Of a DNA stretch of 64,000 bases, positions 26,640-39,610 are shown one piece after another. This DNA is from Acanthacorydalis orientalis (taxonomy: Eukaryota; Arthropoda; Insecta; Megaloptera; Corydalidae): positions 6,174,954-6,238,953 of the forward strand of contig CM068315.1 in the NCBI GenBank assembly GCA_034766995.1, read 5' to 3'. The translations under genes and the position numbers were made by a program. Numbering within the stretch: the stretch's first letter is position 1; the number at the start of each line of letters is the position of its first letter. The notes under the pieces are model-generated. The model saw only the letters and a list, made by a program, of their open reading frames with translations. It was not told the DNA's origin and did no database searches.

Positions 26640-26685
26640 TTGACACACACAGATCATACATACATACATGCACACATACACACAT

Positions 26686-26766
<81 letters not shown>
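26640..26766. repeat. (CATA)n(CA)n(TA)n compound microsatellite
   Basis: CATACATA-type repeats (26659-26687) pass into (CA)n (to 26705) and then about 60 bases of TA. Confidence 0.95.
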
Positions 26767-26768
<2 letters not shown>

Positions 26769-28144
26769 ATCAGTATTATCTTTCAAGTACATAAAAATTA
26801 ACAAGAAATCTACCTTGAACATTATTTATTAAGCCCCGAAAGAATGTATTTCAATGTGATTGAGATTTACTGTACTATTTTCCTCTCAACATTTATTCTT
26901 TAAACATAGAATAAAAAGAAGTAAATAAAAAATAGTTTTAATTTCAGATTAGATATTTTGTAATTAATCATATTTTTAATTTTGAACATTTTATTAACAT
27001 GTTGAAGTAAAACGAACTTATTTGTCTTATAGATCTGTCATCGAACATTATTTGTAATATTATTTTCGATTGCTTTAATTTCAAAAAAAATATCTGTCTA
27101 CACATTTTGTACTTTTGTGTCTAACAAACACTCATCAGGCGTGGCTATACGTCCGTTTAACAACATATCCGTTTGATAAAACAAGAATTTTATTTTTATA
27201 ACGCAACCTCTTAAGCAACCTGTCTTGGTACAAACAACTACATTATAAACTAAAAATCGACACCCGAAAACTATGGCATAATCTAAATTGATCTTCGAAT
27301 GTTTCGAGACCAGAAATAGAAGAAATAAAACGTTTGATATAAATATTGTACAATGCTTGTAAATATTCATTGCACGATGCAGATCATACACGCCTTTATA
27401 CATAAAACATATTGTGTGCATGTGCATGAAAGTATTTACAAGTAGTTACAACATAGCATAATTAAAATTTTCAAAATATTGTAAAAAGTTAATACAATGT
27501 GCACTTGTGGAAATATCTAATAAGATAGCAGATATTATTAACTGTTTCAATTTTTTAATCGCAGTAAATATGAACATTTTAAAACGTATCAAGATGAATA
27601 AAAATTATTAAAAATCACTAAAACTAAAAATTACTTTATTTCTTCTAAATTTTTTATTTTTAGCCATAAATACATATTTTTTCAAAAAGTACTAGTGAGA
27701 GTTTCTACCTAAATAAAAAAAAGAGTTAAATAATATTTAGTGTAGTTGCATTTCAGTTTTATATATTTACTCGTCCTGATTTGTAAATATGTTATAAGTT
27801 TTACAAATATAAAATTAATTCTTGATTATCAATCTAATCAATAACCGACGTTTTCATGTTTCACTATCTGGATATTTTTGACCAAAAAGAGTTCAAACAA
27901 TTAACAGAAAACATTTATTGATAAAGTTATGTGATGAATATTAGGAATTCCTCAAATTCGCATTCTCTATCAAATATCTTGAATATTCATTATCATCAAT
28001 TAGAAACATTTTTGAATATTATTTTATTAAGAAACTTACATTTCGAAACTACCATATTGAAGAAGTGTCCATGAATCACGAGAAAATTTACTTACCTGGT
28101 CTTTTTGTATTCCTTGGTTCCTAATTAATAATTTCTGTTGATAT

Positions 28145-28200
<56 letters not shown>
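28145..28200. repeat. (TA)n microsatellite
   Basis: Pure TA run of about 55 bases. Confidence 0.95.
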
Positions 28201-28206
<6 letters not shown>

Positions 28207-31167
28207 TCTTTTTAAATTAGTTTCTTTGAAAATTATTATTTATTTCCATCATTTTATCATATTCGATGTCCTATTATTTTATTTTTTAATTAAATATGTT
28301 AATCTACTTTCAATTATTCTTTATTATTTTACACAAACTATAATTCTTTTAAATCCTTAATAATAAATCATTTTATCTGCTTATTTTCCTTTATATCAAC
28401 TGTTACATAAAATTTAAAACTGCTTTATTTTCATAATGTTTAAAAACACAAAAAAGCAAGAGTATTTTATACACTGACATGTTTTCATCAAGTAGTTTGT
28501 CCGATTTAAACATTCCTTTTTAAAATATATAATTAAACAAGATTCTCATAAAGAAATCTATGCCATCCGGTGTTTCAAGTGCTATAAAAGTGATTTTCTA
28601 AAATATATTGACCAAAAATGCACACTTATATTTTGATATTATTATTAGTATAGGGAACGAAATAAAAGTTTATCGAATTTCATTCGAAACGAAATATAAG
28701 ACACTACTAAATGAAAAATGTTGAGTGCTGGATTGAACAAGGAAATATTTATGCACAACGATGAGTGCAAACAGGTGAATAAAACTAATGATGTGAAAGA
28801 GAGATATCGAGTTATCCATGACCCAATGAAACAATGGTGCAAGCATGTACCAAGCACGCTGAGATCGGTGCATGAGCGCGCGTTTGTTTTTTTCCTCTCG
28901 TGTAGATGGTTCTTTGAATGATATTCAATTAATGTGCAACACGTTTTGTTCGCCTGGTGCACTTTTTAATTCATGTTTATATCATAAATATAATTTGTAA
29001 TTTGTTCATTTGCATAGAAAGTCTGCATGAGAAAACACTTAACCAGTTCCAAATAATCAATGGTCATTTTTAAGAACAATTTATTTTTATTATATATCAT
29101 CGTTGTTAATCTGAAATTAAAAGAAAGCAAATAAAATTAAAAGTTCAAGTTTTACAATAATAAGAAGAAGAATAATATAAACGGAAATATAAGAGGAATA
29201 ATATTTTGAACTAGAAATAAGTAAATAAATAAACAAGGATTTAGTTACAAGCAAAATAATCATATAGTTCAATTATATTTTCTAAACATCTATTCTTTTT
29301 CTAGGCCTCACAATAACTTAACTGACAATTACAAAATTCGAACAATCATGTCTTTTAATTCCAGCCCAATTATTGTATGAACTTCAAAATTAATTTTGTA
29401 AAATTATACATGTACTTCTCGATAAGATAATATTCTGTTATTTTTGACTTTCATACAAGAGATATTATGTTTGTATTTTATTCGGGAGACTTATTGGAAG
29501 ACTCATTCACTACAAAAATAATACTAAACTGTACATGACTTAAAACTAGATTCTTATGAAAAATCTTACTACACAGACTGTATAATCAAATTCGAACAAA
29601 TTAAAATGTTCATTTAGTATACAATATAAAATATATAAAAATGTCAAGCTGCTAATTAAAATAATATCAAAAACCTAGAAATTCTAGAAATTAATCATAG
29701 ACGCCATATTTTTTTTATTATACATACCTTTAATTATCCTATTCTTTCATCAAATGATTTTTTTAAATATACCTTAACTTGAAATCTGGTTCCCTTAAAG
29801 AATGATTTAGTTGTTTTGATATTTCATCAGTATTTCATCAAACTGATGGTACGTACCTTTAATTGTTTCTGTATTTTTTTTAAATGTATTCTTTAACTTT
29901 AATAGCACAAAATTTAAAATCAATTTATTAAAACACAAATATTTCTTAATCCTCACTGTTTGCCCCTGCTTTTAAATTATACTTTATAGCATTAATATAG
30001 GCTTATTTATTCATTTTACTTTCAACAAAATAAATGTGTTTCTAATATCATGCAGTCTGTATTGTATGTTTTCCTTGCATATATTTCCTCGATTTTCTCT
30101 ATACAGCTACTTTCTCCAGAATGAATGAAAACTTTCAAATATTTCTCATCCTTAAAAATAAAGCTAGTTCTAAAAATGTGTAGACTATGTAGTATTCTAG
30201 GCAAACTCGAACTTTTTTCACTATTTTATTCATTAATGCATCTTTGTTCTCGAAAAACATCTCGAACAATGACTTTTTTATACTATTCAACGAATTGTTT
30301 CATTATTTAAATTATTTCCAGTACTATCTTTTATATCTAAACATATTTATCTAGCACTCATGCTAAAACTCACTTTCACATTTCTTATACTTCTATTTTT
30401 CTTTTCGTTTACTTCAGTTTTAAGTCTTTTTAATAATTAACACATTTTTTCTTTTTTTTTATATCTTTTATTGTACTACAATGAATCTTAATTTTTTCTG
30501 GTATCTTTTCGTTGAAAATACATTTTTTATTTACAATTTTTTTGTACCTTAGCGCTGTATGAATGATCATCGAAAAACGAATAAACAAGAACCAAAAATG
30601 ATTAATAATTATTTATTGAAATATTTGATGAAATCACAAACATTTTTGTGACTTGTGGGGTAAATGAGACATTCATTATTGAAAAACTTATTCATTCTTA
30701 TCTTTCGATAAACTTATTTCATGTTTTTTTCAATTACTTCAATAAGATGATATATAAAATAAAAAAAAAAACAAAACAGAAATCACACTTCAACGTCTAG
30801 TTACAATGTATGTGGATATATATTTATATAATCACCATTACCTCGAATAATGTAATGTATATTAATAGATTTTTACTGTAATTGACATTTTTTGATTATT
30901 TTTAAATAAATTAAGCAAAAAGTACAAAATAGACTGAACTATTAAATTTGTTGAATATATTTATAACTAACTATATAAAGCAGAGCTACGGTAGTGTCAC
31001 TATTCGATAATTTGTGGTATTCAGTACTTTTATATAGCCTGACAATTTTGATTATTAACTTATATAATTTGGACATTACACTCAGTAATTTGACATCCCA
31101 CTCAAAAATATTTTAATCATTTCACAAATCCTTAAATCATAAATGAAAAATCTAAACACAACGTATA

Positions 31168-31176
31168 TATGTATGT

Positions 31177-31239
<63 letters not shown>

Positions 31240-31240
31240 T
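31168..31240. repeat. (TA)n microsatellite
   Basis: TA run of about 65 bases. A second run of about 30 bases follows at 31317-31347. Confidence 0.95.
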
Positions 31241-31313
31241 AGTAAATTTATGAAATAAAAAACAAATTATTTTTCTTAATTGATCAGTTTTCAAATAACT
31301 GAAATATATACTG

Positions 31314-31349
<36 letters not shown>

Positions 31350-31514
31350 TGTGTATTTAAATTCTAAGCTTCATTAATCAATTTACGCATTAATTTTTCA
31401 TGTTTATATCAATAAATACATAAGTAAATTATATGTAAGCAAAAATAAAACTGAATATGTCTCTTCGTGTCTTTTGATCATACTTGTGCAGTTAAAAAAT
31501 TACACTAATCGTAA

Positions 31515-31556
<42 letters not shown>

Positions 31557-31568
31557 CACACACACACA
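31515..31568. repeat. (TC)n(TA)n(CA)n compound microsatellite
   Basis: Three dinucleotide runs follow one another without a gap, shortly before MITE copy 3. Confidence 0.93.
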
Positions 31569-31622
31569 ATATACTATATTTACATTTTTCTAAAAAGCGT
31601 CTCCCAATTCATTTCATATATA

Positions 31623-32250
31623 GGTGATTCAATTTAAGCTTCCACATAGAAGTGTTAAAAGAGATGTTGGAACACACGGAGTGTTGGTTCCACATAGAGT
31701 GTTCAGTACTAAAATACTTCTTCTTTTTTTCGATGGCGCTACAGCCCAAACAGAGCCTTTTCCTCCTCAATTTTCTGCTTCCAGATATCCCTCTGTCTGG
31801 CAGTCATACTCCAGTACCTTACTCCCAACAGTTCCACTGCATAGCGTTCATTTGCTGTTAAATCCATCCAGTGTCCGTGGCTTATTTTGAGATTTCATAA
31901 CATTTGTTGTTTTACGAGGTAGGGTTGTTGGCCCCACGCCCAAACCCCTTTTTCGGAGGACCATTCTGCGGTTCTCGCTAGCCTTAACCCTTCTTGCTGG
32001 GGGGTTACCCGATCTTGAGTGAGGTTACTCAGATTACCAGGGTTAGTCACTTGGAGTGGATAGTCGGAAATGGGTAAGAAAGGATATGCAACGCTAACTG
32101 AAGTCGGCGTCGTGTGATACGCATGCACTATCCCATTCTAACCCCAAACTAAAATAGAATTATACTAAAATAGTAAATGGGAGGTAACATTTTTTTTTAA
32201 TTCTTAAATTATTTTTAATACTTTCGCGTGGAAGCCTAAGTTGAATCACC
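31623..32250. mobile_element. Palindromic MITE, copy 3, split by a nested insertion
   Basis: Left part 31623-31716 begins GGTGATTCAATTTAAGCTTCC. The right part from about 32148 ends GGAAGCCTAAGTTGAATCACC, both flanked by TA. Its interior (ACTAAAATA...TAAATGGG) aligns with the uninterrupted copy at 46596-46776. Removing the insertion at 31717-32147 and one copy of ACTAAAATA restores a normal-length element. Confidence 0.87.
31717..32147 (-). mobile_element. LINE-derived short retroelement (SINE-like), copy 2
   Basis: A 431-bp insertion with target duplication ACTAAAATA at 31708-31716 and 32148-32156. In minus orientation it starts GGGGTTAGAATGGGATAG and ends in an A-rich (GAA)n tail. The 3' block (complement of CTTCCAGATATCCCTCTGTC through TTACTCCCAACAGTTCCAC) is homologous to the LINE end at 11478. 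It runs about 50 bp further into LINE sequence than copy 1 before switching to the shared 5' block at TTAAATCCATCC. Copy 1 may therefore carry an extra deletion. Its base composition is markedly less AT-biased than the host intron. Confidence 0.83.
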
Positions 32251-32698
32251 TATATAGTCAAACAGTTTATATCAAAATTTTTAATTCATTCCTAATGATT
32301 CCGAATGATCTTTCTCTGCAAAAATATTTCATACATAGGAACAAAATAAATGTGTACGCAGTCATTTTCGTAGAATTACATTATTGACAATAATAAACTA
32401 AGTATTGTAAAAGACGAACAAGTAAATCGAAACGTATTCGAAACGGACGATATAAGTAGTGTATTATATGTAAACAAGCACAGTAAAAATCGTGTAACAG
32501 AATAAGACTAAAAAAATATAAAATAGAAAGTTGTTCAGATTGACAATGAGTAAGCAAGCATTCATTTCCTATATACATGCAGTGGGCTGTATTTCAGCCG
32601 TACAATATTTGTTTACTTTTTGTAAAGGTGTTATTCGAGAAAATTAGGACGTTGTAAAAGATGTAGCACTTTCGGGTGTAAGATTTAATTTTTTGGTT

Positions 32699-32705
<7 letters not shown>

Positions 32706-32760
<55 letters not shown>
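32706..32760. repeat. (TA)n(CA)n compound microsatellite
   Basis: TA run of about 45 bases followed by ACACACAC. Confidence 0.95.
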
Positions 32761-32761
<1 letters not shown>

Positions 32762-33024
32762 AACATATATTGAAATTGTAGTTTTATGGAACATTAAACA
32801 TATATATATATATATATATATATATCTCCTCGCGATAACTAAAAGTAATAATCAATATTTTAATTCTTTTCTCTGTTATATTTAATCCTTTATATTCTTC
32901 AATTATAGTCTTATCATTTATTTACTTTCTCCTGGTCTCTTTTTGTGTGAAGGTGACACAAGTGCAGCAACTAATTGTAAAAACTAAAATAAGATATTAT
33001 TCCAAACGAAATAAACAAAAGTTT

Positions 33025-33029
<5 letters not shown>

Positions 33030-33080
<51 letters not shown>
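33030..33080. repeat. (TA)n microsatellite
   Basis: TA run of about 50 bases. Confidence 0.95.
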
Positions 33081-33083
<3 letters not shown>

Positions 33084-34085
33084 TGTATGTATTAATGTTA
33101 TTCGACACTTTTGACTTCGTACATATGGCTAAAAAGGTTAATATTTTCAATACAATTTTATTTTTACTTCATAATTAACCGTTTATTTAATATACTTATT
33201 TATATTTTATTTATATTTCATTTCAAAATATATAAATTAATTAATTTATAAAAAAATACAAGAACGAATATTACTAATAATTTATTATTGAGTAATTGCC
33301 GAAATATTGAAAATTAAAATTTTATTATTCATTTATATTTTGTAATAAAAATCCATTATTAAAAGTAATATCTACATTTTCCATTCGAAACTTTTTTATT
33401 ACTAACTGTTAATTTGAATCAATCTATCTTAATATTTATTTTCTGTAAAATCACTTATATAAAGCTTACTAAGAATTATGAAAACAGGAAAACCACAATC
33501 ACAAAAAAGTGGTGATTAATTGTAAATAAATCATTTCGTTTTTTTTTAAAAAAAAAAAACTTAACACCTTTATGTCAATTTCATATCACAATAACAACAT
33601 AACATATAAGTAGATGAATATTTGAAAACTCATGTAAGGTCATTCCGGGATACTTAGCAGTTTACTATATATCGTGTCGACTCACATGAAAATTAATCAT
33701 AATTGTTTATTATTATTATATAATCACAACAGCGAACATCCTCGAGATCTGTTCCGTGTCTTTATAATTTTTAATGTACAGGTGATTTCTCTTTCTAACT
33801 TTCAAGGACAGCAAAACACCGTATCTGCAGACAACCTATGTAGGTTTTATGTGCATACAATAAATTTGAAACGAAGAATATTTTGAAGAACATATTTATT
33901 ATAAAATACATAAAACATTCGTGAAAACTTTGTAAAAAATATATTTTTCTATAAAAGTTGTTATTCAATCATCTTAAATAAACGGCGATATGAAAATAAA
34001 ACGAATATTTTGAAAATAAGGTATTTAAAAATAAATTTCCAAATTTATTTCTGAAATTCGATAATAAGTATAATATTTTATCACA

Positions 34086-34317
34086 CTAGTGTATAACCCG
34101 TCAAAATTGACGGGAAACTAGAAAGGAACATAGAAAGAAAAAAAACTGTTTATTGGTTTTACAGCATAATATATTTAAACATAAAAAATACCTAACAACA
34201 AAATTTAATGAATTGAACTTGTAACCTATGAGCCGACAAAGCTAATATTTCTGCTTGTCTCCATAGACTTTGTCTTGCGGACAAAATGACGAGAAATGTG
34301 GATTTTTATTATATAGA
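34086..34317 (-). mobile_element. Small non-autonomous Helitron (second family)
   Basis: On the minus strand the element starts TCTATATAATAAAAATCC at 34317, the common Helitron TCTATATA opening. It ends with the perfect hairpin CCCGTCAATTTTGACGGG followed by TTATACACTAG and then T (34085). The stem-loop about 7-8 bases before CTAG is the classic 3' Helitron structure. The base before TC is T rather than A, so insertion between two T residues, as described for Helentrons, is possible. About 230 bp long with no coding sequence. Confidence 0.78.
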
Positions 34318-34789
34318 ATTCCCCAAAAAAATTTTGTATAATCATAATTCAAATTTAGCATACAAAGTAATAAAATAGTTATAATTATTTTAAAATACCC
34401 AACATCCAATTAAAAAAATATACATATTCAGTTTCCACACAGAAAATATCAGAGTGTTTGAACATTTACATAAAGACAATTCATATTAAATTTGCATTTA
34501 GGAAAAACATTGCAAGTTTTGAAATTTAAAATCGCCTGTAAACAGAATTGTTAAAAAAGTGATCATGTCCGAATCGTGATGACTGCATTAAAATAAAACC
34601 CCACTCTTTCTAAATCAACTATTATGTAACAATAATTATTGATCTTTCATTTGTCTATAAAATCTGAGTCTGTAATAAATATTTGGCTCGCAGAATAAAA
34701 ATCTTTAAACGAATCCTTCTTGGAAATAATAGTCATTTTGTTTTGTTGTACCCAGAATCGTATCATAAAACTTTTTGTAGTCATTTTAG

Positions 34790-34790
34790 A

Positions 34791-34857
<67 letters not shown>

Positions 34858-34880
34858 TAGATAGATAGATAGATAGATAT
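34790..34880. repeat. (TC)n(TA)n(GATA)n compound microsatellite
   Basis: TC run (about 34792-34815), TA run (to about 34854), then TAGA units to about 34878. Confidence 0.95.
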
Positions 34881-35157
34881 ATGTGTAAGAAATGATGTAA
34901 AACAAATAATTATTTATTTTTTATTTCTCTTAACCTTGACACTGCACACAGCGAAAAAATAATGGTAGATTGATGTTCACATGGGTAACAAATATATGCC
35001 TAATGTTTTTTTATTTGTTCCAGTGACTACACATAATGTATTATTAATATATTTTTCTCTTACATTTTTTCATAGTGTTTTGATATAATGATTATATTAG
35101 AAATAAAATCTCATTAATGTTGATGAATAAACATAAATCAAACATATGTACATACAC

Positions 35158-35202
<45 letters not shown>

Positions 35203-35392
35203 TTGAATTTGTATAGGAATCATTCAAGGTTAATTTGTTTATTTCATTTTCTAAGAATATCTGTTATTTTTATTTGAGTTGTGCTCTTAATAATATACTA
35301 ATATTATAAGATTGAAAACAGATTATAGATTGAAAATAGAAAATAAATTGTGCTAATGTTGTTAAATATGAAATAAATACATAGAATCCAAA

Positions 35393-35395
<3 letters not shown>

Positions 35396-35433
<38 letters not shown>

Positions 35434-35451
35434 AGAGAGGGGGGGGGGGGC
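35396..35451. repeat. (TA)n followed by G-run
   Basis: A TA run ends in GGGAGAGAGG and then a homopolymer of about ten G (35441-35450), which is unusual in this AT-rich DNA. It directly precedes MITE copy 4. Confidence 0.92.
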
Positions 35452-35587
35452 AGACATTCAATGTAAGCTTCCAAATGAAAATATTAAAAAAATTAGCAAA
35501 AATTTTAAAAAAGATTGTTTTAATTTTTGTGATTTTTTTTAATTCTTTATATTTTTTAATTCTTTTATGTGTAAACCTAAATTGAAT

Positions 35588-35592
<5 letters not shown>
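35452..35592. mobile_element. Palindromic MITE, copy 4
   Basis: Diverged family member. The left arm has ATTCAATGTAAGCTTCCAAA and the right arm TAAACCTAAATTGAATCATTC, with the typical AAAAATTTT.GTGATTTTTT centre. The left terminus is eroded into the G-run; the right is followed by TATA and a TA tract. Confidence 0.75.

Positions 35593-35661
<69 letters not shown>
35593..35661. repeat. (TA)n microsatellite
   Basis: About 65 bases of TA starting exactly at the right edge of MITE copy 4. Confidence 0.95.
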
Positions 35662-35664
<3 letters not shown>

Positions 35665-37816
35665 AAGTATACTGGGTAATGTATACGTTTGTATGTACAT
35701 TAAATAATTAAATTAAACGTTTACTCTACTCATGTCAAATTTAATAATATTAATTAAACAATAATCTATTATAAATATAGGATAGTTATGTTATAACAAT
35801 TATGACTTGAAATTATTTTATTTACTAATTTGTAAAATTTTAAAACATTGACTTGAAATCTGAATAACGTTTTTTGTTATCTTGTTCTTCTATTCAAATT
35901 TTATTACAAAATTTCATAAATATATGAATTGTAATGAAAAAAATTTTAATAGATACCTTTAATTAACATTAAAAAAAATTAATTCATAGCTTTATATCGC
36001 TATGCTGATAAAACGTGTTTTCTTGCTATATAATAGTTTTTTAATAAAAAGAAAAATATATGTCATAAAATTAGATTCAGATTCATGATATTTTGTTCAT
36101 TGACTTACGAATATTCGTTTAACTATGATAAATCAAGGATATTTTTGTACATTTTATAATTTTTAGAAATATTATAGTTTTGTAAAATATAGTAACTGCT
36201 TAATGTTTACAAAGAAAAGAGTAACCAGTAAATGTTTATAGTAAATTTATATTTAGTAAATTTCATTAATGGTAAATATGTATATATATATATATATAAT
36301 ATTATAATTTCCATCCTTAGAGAATTTTTATTGAATTCGATTTTTTTACAGTTTGATGATATCTCTCCTTTTTTAATTCTTTGTGAGGCGACAGTGTCTT
36401 ATTTTAATCAAAATTACTTCTTGTATTTATTTGATACTAATGACTTTAATCATATGTCCAATTAGTATCATTCTATAATGAAAGAATCGATTCATATCTA
36501 TTACACTTATTTCCAAAATGTATTCAAACTTCTCTCAATTTACTTTCAAAAAATTAATATTTTTTTTCTTTGTTGTCAAAATATACTATTTACAAATATA
36601 ATAGTTATTTTATTTTGCCTCTTCTGCCTCATGAGGTTTGAAATAAAATATTATTGTGCTTCTCAAAATATTAAGTAATTCTATCGACCATTCTTCTACT
36701 TTATTTCATTTTTTTAGTATCTACGTTGTAATTAATTAATGTTTATATATATATAGAGAGAGAGAGAGAGAAAGAGAAATGTCTTACAAATTTTTTTTCA
36801 TAACTTTGTAACAAAAATCGTTGTTTTTGCATTAACAGATAATTTATTTGTTCTGTACGAATCCGAACAACTACATAAAAGTTCCTTTTTTCAACTACTA
36901 GTTTAACTTTCATCATATTTAAATAGATTTTGTTCTGATTCTAAAATATGATTTTTCATCATTTATTGTATTCTATAATCAGTTCAAAATCTGCCTAAAA
37001 ATGGGAAAAGTCGGAACTTGTAGCTGAAGAAACGAACTCATTCATAGCATCTACGATTCGCATATTAATGAATAACACGTTTACAAGAAAATAAGACAAT
37101 AAAAATAGTTTTCCATCACTGTTGTATAATAATATAAGTATGAATTTTATGCCTGTTTGTAATAATTGATTATCATAACCTTAACTCAATTAAAAGTTTT
37201 ATGATGATCTTATCAGAAGTTAGTGATCATCACTGTTATATAAATTTTATGATGATCTTATCAGTTAACCTCATCTTTTTTCTAATTTTAAATATTATAG
37301 TATTAAAAAGTTCTATTCATAAATAAGAAAAATATTTCTTTGATCAATATACTCCAAAACATAAAAGAATAAATATTTGTAATACTGTCACTTTATCGGA
37401 TAATATCTATTTTTCTCTAGCTTTAATATGAATATATATGATTATCAAATACGATACGACACTCATTAAGGCGATATAAATTCATGTCTGGTATCAAAAT
37501 AAATATCATGTTACGTTAAAAACTATTATCTTTGAAATAAAGAAATAATTAGGCTTGCAACAGTATTATAAAATAAAAAATAATTTTGAGAATAAATAAT
37601 AACCATCTTACAAGTACACAAAATATCTGAATTCAAGATTAAAATCTCCCTTACTAAATGATTTCGGTTTTGATTCTGATCGTTTATTAGAAAAAAATAA
37701 ACACTTAAATTATGTCAAATTGATAATATCACGAACTTTCATGATTTTTAAATCATTAATATCGTCTATATTATCTTATATATGTTTATTATATATACAT
37801 TTTTTTGTATGTGCAG

Positions 37817-38020
37817 GCTTACCATCGTCCTAGACAGTCAACAGCAGTTCAAGTGGCTCGAATTGCTGCCCTCACAGTTGTAGTTGTGAGCATCATCCTA
37901 GGAGCTTTCATATTAGCCTCAGCTTATGTACAAGCTACAGCATCTTGTGCTCAACTCCAACAAGAATTAATGTTATTACAAGAAGCCTCAGAAAGATTAC
38001 AACCAGAAGCACTTGTACAA
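37817..38020 (+). CDS. Gene 1 exon 2: transmembrane helix and short coiled segment
   Basis: Encodes residues 33-100, phase 0 on both sides, acceptor TGTGCAG and donor GTAAGTGT. Residues 33-45 are polar/basic (YHRPRQS). Residues 46-69 form one uninterrupted hydrophobic helix (IAALTVVVVSIILGAFILAS), with Arg36, Arg38 and Arg47 on the N-terminal side. By the positive-inside rule the N-terminus is cytoplasmic and the rest lumenal/extracellular (type II). C76 follows the membrane, then residues 77-94 (AQLQQELMLLQEASERLQ) look like a short amphipathic or coiled-coil helix that could support dimerisation. Family not recognised. Codon usage and the clean splice sites make this exon very likely real. 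Confidence 0.88.
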
Positions 38021-39187
38021 GTAAGTGTGATATAAATGCTTCCTAACATAAATATTTATTTTGTGTTTATTAAATAAAAAAATAATATTTATAATGGACA
38101 AAAATATAATTATTTTTTTGAATTTTCTTCATTATTTTCTAATTCTTAGTTTTGTATATTATTTAGTTGCACCATTTAATCCTTTAATTACTCTATTTTT
38201 ATTTAAGTTTTTAATTTTTTCGAATATATTCAATTAAATACAATTTAACTTAATAGAAAAATGTAACGGAATCATTCATAACCTTATCTGTATTTTTTCA
38301 ATACCGTAAAAGGTTAATAAAATATTGAATTTCTATATTAAAAAAAAAAACATACTTATTTATGTAGTTATCATAATTTATTATTTTATAAATTTTTATG
38401 AGATTCATAAAATACCATGTACATATATAACATTTCCATTATTTAATTTTACGTTTACAAATACAGGATCACAAACACAAACAATTTTGACTTTAATTTT
38501 TTTTATAAAAAAATAACCATTTTCTATTAGAAGTAACATAATAAATATAACTTCCTTTTTTTAATATAATTTCTTTCCTTATTCAACACTTCTTCATATC
38601 CACTCTAAATTACTATTCTTAAAACAAATTATCTTACACAAACTCATATTAATACAATAAACCCAATAATAATGAACATCTGTTATCATGTTTCACTTTA
38701 AATTATCTTACTTTCTGTTCATAAAACACGTGTATGTTAATTTTAGCGATAAGAATTATTATTAGTACTTGTACAAATAATCGTTTGTCAATAAAAATAA
38801 ATTTTCTCATATTCAAAAATCAATTAAATTTAATTAATCAAAATTTAATTTAGCCCCATTTTCTGAAGAAAGATCAGTTTTAAATGTATTGGTATTATTC
38901 ATGTTTGATTTAATTATTTTTTCTGAAATATATTGACATGTTTTAAAAAAAGTATCTTTTCAAATTATAAACTTAAAGATTTTTACAGTTACAAAGACTG
39001 ATTATGTACACTTACTACAAAGACTGTATACTTACTAGAAAGACTGATCAGGTGACTTTTAATTGGCAAACCATAATGACAAGAAGATTTAGAGTCCATT
39101 CTTTTTTTATTAACGACACACATTTTTCATCGATTTTATTTTCTGTAGAACCTTTTACAGAACCATCAATAACCTAAATTATATATC

Positions 39188-39315
39188 AACGGTGGGCAAA
39201 CTGTGGCTCCCAAAGCTACACGATGCAACTCCCGAGACAATATTGGGTTTCATTGCCATTTTTGTTAAACTTTTATATTAATAATCCATAGTAGTATAGT
39301 ATGTACCAATATTGG

Positions 39316-39358
<43 letters not shown>

Positions 39359-39610
39359 GAACAATTGACATTATTTTTTTAAACATCCATATGCATTATG
39401 TGTGCAAACTGTATTCAAACTATTAACTGCAAAAATGAAGACTCAATTAAAGTCTTCAACGTGTAGAGATTAAACATATTCTGCTTTAGCGAGCAGGACT
39501 ACTATATAGTTGTATTTTTTATTATTGATAAATCAATTTTAAAATAATATTTTCTGTAGCTCTTGAACATTCAAAAATATATGAAAATTATTATATGTGG
39601 CTTTTATTAT
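39188..39610. mobile_element. Possible hAT-type transposon remnant
   Basis: The left end CGGTGGGCAAACTGTGGCTC and the inner right part (TGTAGCTCTTGAACATT and ATGTGGCTTTTATT) resemble the GTGGGCAAACT...GGCTC ends of hAT-type elements. No 8-bp target duplication or coding sequence is visible, and a (TA)n run (39322-39353) interrupts it. Confidence 0.3.

Larger units (their letters stand above)
6687..37816 (+). other. Gene 1 intron 1 (31.1 kb)
   Basis: Bounded by GTAAGT at 6687 and TGTGCAG at 37810-37816. It is filled with AT-rich unique DNA, (TA)n tracts and the mobile elements listed separately. Long plain stretches in which I see no gene, RNA or repeat family include 8100-11050, 11750-13190, 18800-24850, 26780-31140, 32830-34080 and 35670-37810. 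The (TA)n runs inside it not listed singly lie near 7653-7733, 9177-9204, 11067-11106, 12550-12590, 16023-16061, 16379-16405, 16597-16625, 28145-28200, 31319-31347, 32706-32750, 33030-33080 and 35160-35196. Confidence 0.65.

Noticed and set aside
27098..27427. 109-codon minus-strand frame in intron 1
   Set aside because: No recognisable domain or splice signals at its ends. It could be a nested gene, but nothing supports that beyond length.
28645..28962. Overlapping open frames on both strands (105, 67 and 67 codons)
   Set aside because: No domain, no splice-site context and no codon bias. The coexistence of frames on both strands suggests chance, although the region is slightly less AT-rich than its flanks.
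34201..34290. Sequence resembling part of a tRNA-like fold (GAGCCGACAAAGCTAATATTTCTGCTTG region)
   Set aside because: No proper A and B boxes or cloverleaf. The stretch lies inside the Helitron and is explained by it.
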